From Lachnoclostridium sp. An138 (GTDB taxonomy: Bacteria > Bacillota > Clostridia > Lachnospirales > Lachnospiraceae): a stretch of DNA of 64,000 nucleotides. Below are positions 60,740 to 64,000 of the stretch, in pieces. The notes under the pieces were generated by a model. That model was given only the letters and a program-made list of their open reading frames with translations, made no database searches and had not been told where the DNA came from. The stretch covers positions 124,001 to 188,000 of the forward strand of contig NZ_NFLF01000006.1 of NCBI RefSeq assembly GCF_002160765.1, written 5' to 3'. Made by a program: the position numbers and the translations under genes. Positions within the stretch are counted from its first letter, which is position 1. Each line of letters begins with the position of its first letter.

Positions 60740-60768
60740 ATTATAAATTAAACCACAAACAATTGCAA
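60740..60768 (-). promoter_or_regulatory. Promoter of the liv-dehydrogenase operon
   Basis: On the minus strand: -35 TTGCAA (60768-60763), 17-base spacer, -10 TATAAT (60745-60740). The transcript would start near 60733 and cross the operator at 60708-60719. The remaining part of the 405-base divergent region, 60769-60894, is AT-rich with no gene. Confidence 0.75.
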
Positions 60769-60894
60769 GTCATTTTTTCAATATTGTATGTTTTAAATAA
60801 TTTTTGTCTTATTTTTTTGTCTATTTTGTCCCCATTTCCATTTGTTTACATACTATTTCATTTTAATAATCCGCAATTTCTTCTAAAACAGCTC

Positions 60895-60923
60895 TTGACA
60901 GAATATTTTTCATTCTTTATAGT
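60895..60923 (+). promoter_or_regulatory. Promoter of the proline racemase-lacI operon
   Basis: TTGACA (60895-60900), 17 bases, TATAGT (60918-60923): near-consensus. The predicted start is near 60930, directly ahead of the operator at 60938-60949. Confidence 0.85.
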
Positions 60924-60937
60924 ATAAAGCAAATAGG

Positions 60938-60949
60938 GCAAACATTTGC
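60938..60949. promoter_or_regulatory. LacI-type operator of the proline racemase operon
   Basis: GCAAACATTTGC differs from the liv palindrome by one base and sits at about +8 to +20 of the rightward transcript. This mirrors the placement in the divergent operon, so one repressor probably controls both. Confidence 0.68.
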
Positions 60950-61060
60950 GCATTTGTGCAGTATTTGCCCTGTGCGAGCTCCGGTATACCCTTTCCGGTT
61001 GCCGGCACACCGGCTTTTCATTAAAACATTCATTTACTTTACATTGGAAGGAAAAAGGAA

Positions 61061-62080
61061 ATGCAATTTGAAAAAATACTGAAAATCATCGAAACACACA
61101 CTGCCGGAAGTCCTACCCGGCATATTGTCGGAGGCGCCCCGCAGATAAAAGGAACTACTATGGCAGAAAAAATGCAGTATCTGCACGATCATCACGACTG
61201 GATCAGAAAGGTCGTGATGCAAGAGCCCCGGGGACACGCCAGTATGTCCGGAGCACTCTACGTGCCACCCTGCAATCCGGAAGCGGATATGGGAATCCTA
61301 TATTTTGACGCCTGCGACTATATGACTATGTGCGGCCACAGCACCATCGCCGTTTCCACTGTCCTGGTGGAAGCCGGAATGGTAGAAAAAAAAGAGCCTG
61401 TTACCACGGTGAAGCTTGATACTCCTGCTGGTCTCGTTACCGCTGAGGTCCGTGTGGAAAATGGAAATGTAAAGGAAGTCACCTTCGCAAATGTACCTTC
61501 ATTCCTCTATGCCAGCCAGGAAATCGAGATCGAAGGCTATGGAAAGGTCCCCTGCGATGTAGCGTTCGGCGGCATGGCTTACGCCATTGTCCCTGCGGAA
61601 AAATTCGGCGTTTCTGTAGATCCCGCCAATATCCACACACTCATGGATCTGGCACACAAAGTATTCGATGTGGCGCAGCCCCAGATTGGCTTTGTACATC
61701 CGGAGCAGCCCTTTATGGACCGTATCCACAGCGTCATGTTTACCCAGCCGGGTACAGACGGTGCTGACAGCAAAGAGGTAGTTATCCTGATTCCCATAGA
61801 GGAAGGAAATTCCACCGCAGTGGACAGATCTCCCTGCGGAACCGGCACTTCTGCCCGTATTGCCGCAGAGCTGGGACATGGGAACATTCAGCTTGGCCAG
61901 TCCTTCACTCAGGAAAGCATCGTGGGAACCCGTTTTACAGGCCGCATCGACGAACGGCAGGATACCTGCGGCTATATCGGCGGCATACCGAAAATCACCG
62001 GTTCGGCTTATATCACTGCCCTCAGCGATTTTGTGGTTTCCAGCGGCGATCCTCTGAAAGATGGTTTTATTCTGATTTGA
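61061..62080 (+). CDS. Proline racemase/4-hydroxyproline epimerase family protein
   Basis: A 339-residue enzyme of the proline racemase family. Both catalytic cysteines are present: C91 in MTMCGHSTIA and C259 in DRSPCGTGTSAR, which argues for a two-base racemase/epimerase and against the trans-3-hydroxyproline dehydratase branch, where one Cys is replaced. N-terminal THTAGSPTRHIVGG and the C-terminal VPKITG-like IPKITGSAYIT are close to clostridial PrdF. It would convert L- to D-(hydroxy)proline, matching the D-amino-acid-type dehydrogenase transcribed in the opposite direction. Proline versus 4-hydroxyproline cannot be decided here. Confidence 0.9.
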   Translation: MQFEKILKIIETHTAGSPTRHIVGGAPQIKGTTMAEKMQYLHDHHDWIRKVVMQEPRGHASMSGALYVPPCNPEADMGILYFDACDYMTMCGHSTIAVSTVLVEAGMVEKKEPVTTVKLDTPAGLVTAEVRVENGNVKEVTFANVPSFLYASQEIEIEGYGKVPCDVAFGGMAYAIVPAEKFGVSVDPANIHTLMDLAHKVFDVAQPQIGFVHPEQPFMDRIHSVMFTQPGTDGADSKEVVILIPIEEGNSTAVDRSPCGTGTSARIAAELGHGNIQLGQSFTQESIVGTRFTGRIDERQDTCGYIGGIPKITGSAYITALSDFVVSSGDPLKDGFILI

Positions 62081-62107
62081 TATTTGACGCAAAAGGGATA
62101 TGACATT

Positions 62108-63142
62108 ATGGGAAACAATTTAAAGGCGATAGCCGAGGAGCTTAATTTATCCATTTCCACAGTTTCAAGAGCCCTCAACAATACCGGCCGGGTTTCAGAA
62201 GAAACCCGGCGTATGGTCATGGATAGCGCAAGGAAACACAATTATACACCGAATCGTGTTGCTCAGTCCCTCAGGAAAAAAAGGACCAATATGGTAGGCC
62301 TTATTGTTCCTGACATCGGCGACTATTTTTCACAAGTCATCAAGGGCACGGAATCTGAGTTGTCCGCAAACGGATATTCCATGATTCTGGCGGATTCTCA
62401 TGAGGACCCCATAAAAGAAGCTAATTATATCAAACTGATGTATCAGTCTCAGGTAGATGCTCTGATTCTTGCAACTGTATCTGATGATTTCCGCTGGACC
62501 AAAATCTATCAGGACAGCCGTATTCCTGTTATCTTTTTTGACAACGAGCCTGACAGTCTTCAGTGCAATAAAGTGGTTTTGAATAACATTAAAGCCACAG
62601 AAATTGCCGTCGATCATCTTGTGAGGCTCGGACATAAAGACATTGCGCTAATCTGCGGAAACGTAAAAGAGAGTACTGCCAAGTTCCGGCGTGATGGCTT
62701 TGTAGAAGCGATGAAAAAGCATAACCTGGAAGTGAATTCCAACTTGATTAAAGAAGGTCTCTACTATCTGGATGCAGGCTATTCATCCATGGAAGAACTG
62801 ATATTGAACAAAAACGAAAATCCTTTTTCCGCAGTGATCGTCTCTACCTATATGCTTTCCTGCTCGGCTATCCATGCCATAAGAGATTACGGCCTCAGTT
62901 ACCCAAAAGATTTTTCCTTTATTGGCTTCGATATTGAGGACTCCGACCGCCTCTTTTCCCCCAGCATTACCTCTGTGCTCCAGCCAGGAAAACAGATCGG
63001 AAAGCTTATGGTGCACCGGCTGCTTCAGTCCATTGAAAGCTATGACTCGCTATCCTCCGACGAGGAATTTTCTGTTTCCTTTGTGAATCCCGTTATCAAA
63101 ATCGGGGAATCTACCGCCCTGTTTAAAAAGGAAAATAATTGA
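62108..63142 (+). CDS. LacI-family transcriptional regulator of the island
   Basis: A 344-residue LacI/GalR protein: HTH LKAIAEELNLSISTVSRALN, hinge NRVAQSLRKKRTNMVGLIVPD, effector domain ending ITSVLQPGKQIGKLMVHRLL. The start is the ATG at 62108 with AAGGGA upstream; the frame is open a little earlier. It follows the racemase gene by 27 bases in one operon and very likely binds the GCAAACrTTTGC palindromes. LacI proteins normally sense sugars, so control of an amino-acid route would be unusual. Confidence 0.94.
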   Translation: MGNNLKAIAEELNLSISTVSRALNNTGRVSEETRRMVMDSARKHNYTPNRVAQSLRKKRTNMVGLIVPDIGDYFSQVIKGTESELSANGYSMILADSHEDPIKEANYIKLMYQSQVDALILATVSDDFRWTKIYQDSRIPVIFFDNEPDSLQCNKVVLNNIKATEIAVDHLVRLGHKDIALICGNVKESTAKFRRDGFVEAMKKHNLEVNSNLIKEGLYYLDAGYSSMEELILNKNENPFSAVIVSTYMLSCSAIHAIRDYGLSYPKDFSFIGFDIEDSDRLFSPSITSVLQPGKQIGKLMVHRLLQSIESYDSLSSDEEFSVSFVNPVIKIGESTALFKKENN

Positions 63143-63147
63143 ATGGA

Positions 63148-63215
63148 AACGAACCGGGATGGATGGCAGGACAGTATACATATACACTGCTCTGCCACCC
63201 ACCCCGGCTCGTTTT
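63148..63215 (+). terminator. Large bidirectional-type terminator hairpin
   Basis: AACGA.CCGGG.TGG.TGGCAG pairs with CTGCCA.CCCA.CCCCGG.TCGTT around an ACAGTATACATATACACTG top, then TTTTC. It begins 6 bases after the LacI stop and stands before the convergent lipase gene. Confidence 0.85.
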
Positions 63216-63267
63216 CTGTGCAGACAACTGTTATTTACATCAAATGCTGCTTTTTAAACTTTTTTCT

Positions 63268-64000
63268 TTAAAATCCTTTTTCCTTCAGTTCCGCCACAAT
63301 CTGCACATACGTCTCTACCACGTCAAATCCCTTATAATCCTGCCGCTTCAGGTCAATGATATCTCCATGGGAAATTCCCCGCAGCCTTTTGTTGGAAAAT
63401 ACGCCCCGAAACTCGCCCCATTTGGCGGATTCCACGCTGACCAGGCCGTCATTTTCTCCTTCCAGAGGGCGGATCATGCAGTACGGTATCGAAAGCAGCA
63501 GATGGCTGAACGGATTTTTCATCTTCGAGGTGTAGCTCTGGTAATAGACGCCCGGCATATCCGGCGTCTTCTCATTAAACTGGGCGCTTTCCTCTGTGGC
63601 AAACTGGTGGGTGGCCGTATAAAAATCAGGAGCTTTATCTCCAAATCTGGCAAAGGTCCGGTCAAAACAGCCGGCCACGAAACGGTAAAAACCCTCAGGA
63701 AGACGGCAGGCATAATCCACAAAGCGGCAGCCACGGTGTGGCGTATTCATAGTCGTAAGAGACGCCACATAAGGGCTCATGCCAAGAGTGGTCACCGCGC
63801 AGCGTGCGTCCAGTCCTCCCTTGGAATGAGCGATGATATTGACCTTTTCCGCGCCGGTCTCCTCCCGGATCTGAAGAATTCTTTTCCGGATATCCTCTGC
63901 GTTATATGCAATGGTCCCCAGTGCTTCCTGATTGCCGTAATAAATCACTGCCCCGTTCCGTTTCAGCTCTCTGGGAATCCGGCCCCAGTAATTAAAATAT
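63268..64000 (-). CDS. Alpha/beta-hydrolase, lipase/esterase-like (N-terminus cut by window edge)
   Basis: The frame stays open to the right edge (upstream residues YFNYWGRIPRELKRNGAVIYYGNQEA are split here: YFNYWGRIPRE then LKRNGAVIYYG), so the gene is 5'-truncated; about 243 codons are visible. The nucleophile elbow is IIAHSKGGLDAR (Ser), with MNTPHRG after it, a lid-like insert, and GENDGLVSVESAKWG plus ISHGDIID that would supply Asp and His. This is the triacylglycerol lipase/LipA-type pattern. The true start and any signal peptide lie outside the window. It is convergent with the LacI gene. Confidence 0.85.
   Translation of the reverse strand, partial: YFNYWGRIPRELKRNGAVIYYGNQEALGTIAYNAEDIRKRILQIREETGAEKVNIIAHSKGGLDARCAVTTLGMSPYVASLTTMNTPHRGCRFVDYACRLPEGFYRFVAGCFDRTFARFGDKAPDFYTATHQFATEESAQFNEKTPDMPGVYYQSYTSKMKNPFSHLLLSIPYCMIRPLEGENDGLVSVESAKWGEFRGVFSNKRLRGISHGDIIDLKRQDYKGFDVVETYVQIVAELKEKGF

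Overview
The window looks like the chromosome of an anaerobic, low-to-mid GC Firmicute, most likely a gut Lachnospiraceae-type Clostridia. This rests on strong AAGGAGG ribosome sites, a complete V-type ATPase operon, Hdr/Flx electron-bifurcation genes, an agr-type peptide locus with a clostridial cyclic-lactone precursor, class I two-subunit fumarase and Bce/Lan-type two-component/ABC pairs. No phage, transposase or CRISPR array was seen.

Region 1 (1-20454) is redox metabolism. After a tRNA-Glu(CUC), a long minus-strand run is transcribed from about 15600 leftward: hdrB-hdrC-hdrA-flxD-flxC-flxB-flxA, then a soluble fumarate-reductase-like Fe-S subunit and flavoprotein, an AspT-type carrier, fumarase alpha and beta, a DUF1275 membrane protein, a putP symporter and a ybaK deacylase. 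Upstream lie a malate/lactate dehydrogenase whose specificity residue is Arg (malate type), a LysR regulator and a zinc alcohol dehydrogenase. Sites matching the Rex (NADH sensor) consensus sit at or near the hdrB, mdh and adh promoters. Read together: oxaloacetate to malate to fumarate to succinate, with the last step probably driven by a cytoplasmic NADH-oxidising, ferredoxin-reducing Flx-Hdr-fumarate reductase assembly. This assembly is the most interesting candidate system here.

Region 2 (19516-25932) carries two lipoprotein/secreted protein genes, decayed VanZ-like and histidine-kinase remnants, and an agr quorum-sensing locus: a LytTR regulator, AgrC-like kinase, a 50-residue AgrD, AgrB, a secreted protein of unknown family and a MacB-like membrane protein. 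A direct repeat upstream of agrD fits LytTR binding.

Region 3 (26118-36608) holds two envelope-stress or antimicrobial-peptide resistance modules side by side: a lipoprotein plus LanFEG-like ABC transporter divergent from an OmpR/kinase pair, then a second OmpR/kinase pair with a BceAB-like transporter.

Region 4 (36808-45806) is the V-ATPase operon (G/H-like, C, I, K, F, E, A, B, D), followed by rpsU, which has a consensus promoter and a structured leader.

Region 5 (46428-63142) is a catabolic island bounded by two similar LacI-type regulators. It has an FGGY kinase, an acetyltransferase fused to a sensory-rhodopsin-transducer-like domain, a DapA-family enzyme, a metal-ligand-less M24 hydrolase, a four-gene FAD/Fe-S amino-acid dehydrogenase, a branched-chain-type ABC importer and a proline racemase-family enzyme. 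The best-fitting reading is uptake and oxidation of (hydroxy)proline or a related N-substituted amino acid. Two near-identical palindromes just downstream of the divergent promoters are probable operators for the adjacent LacI protein. The window ends inside a lipase-like gene.
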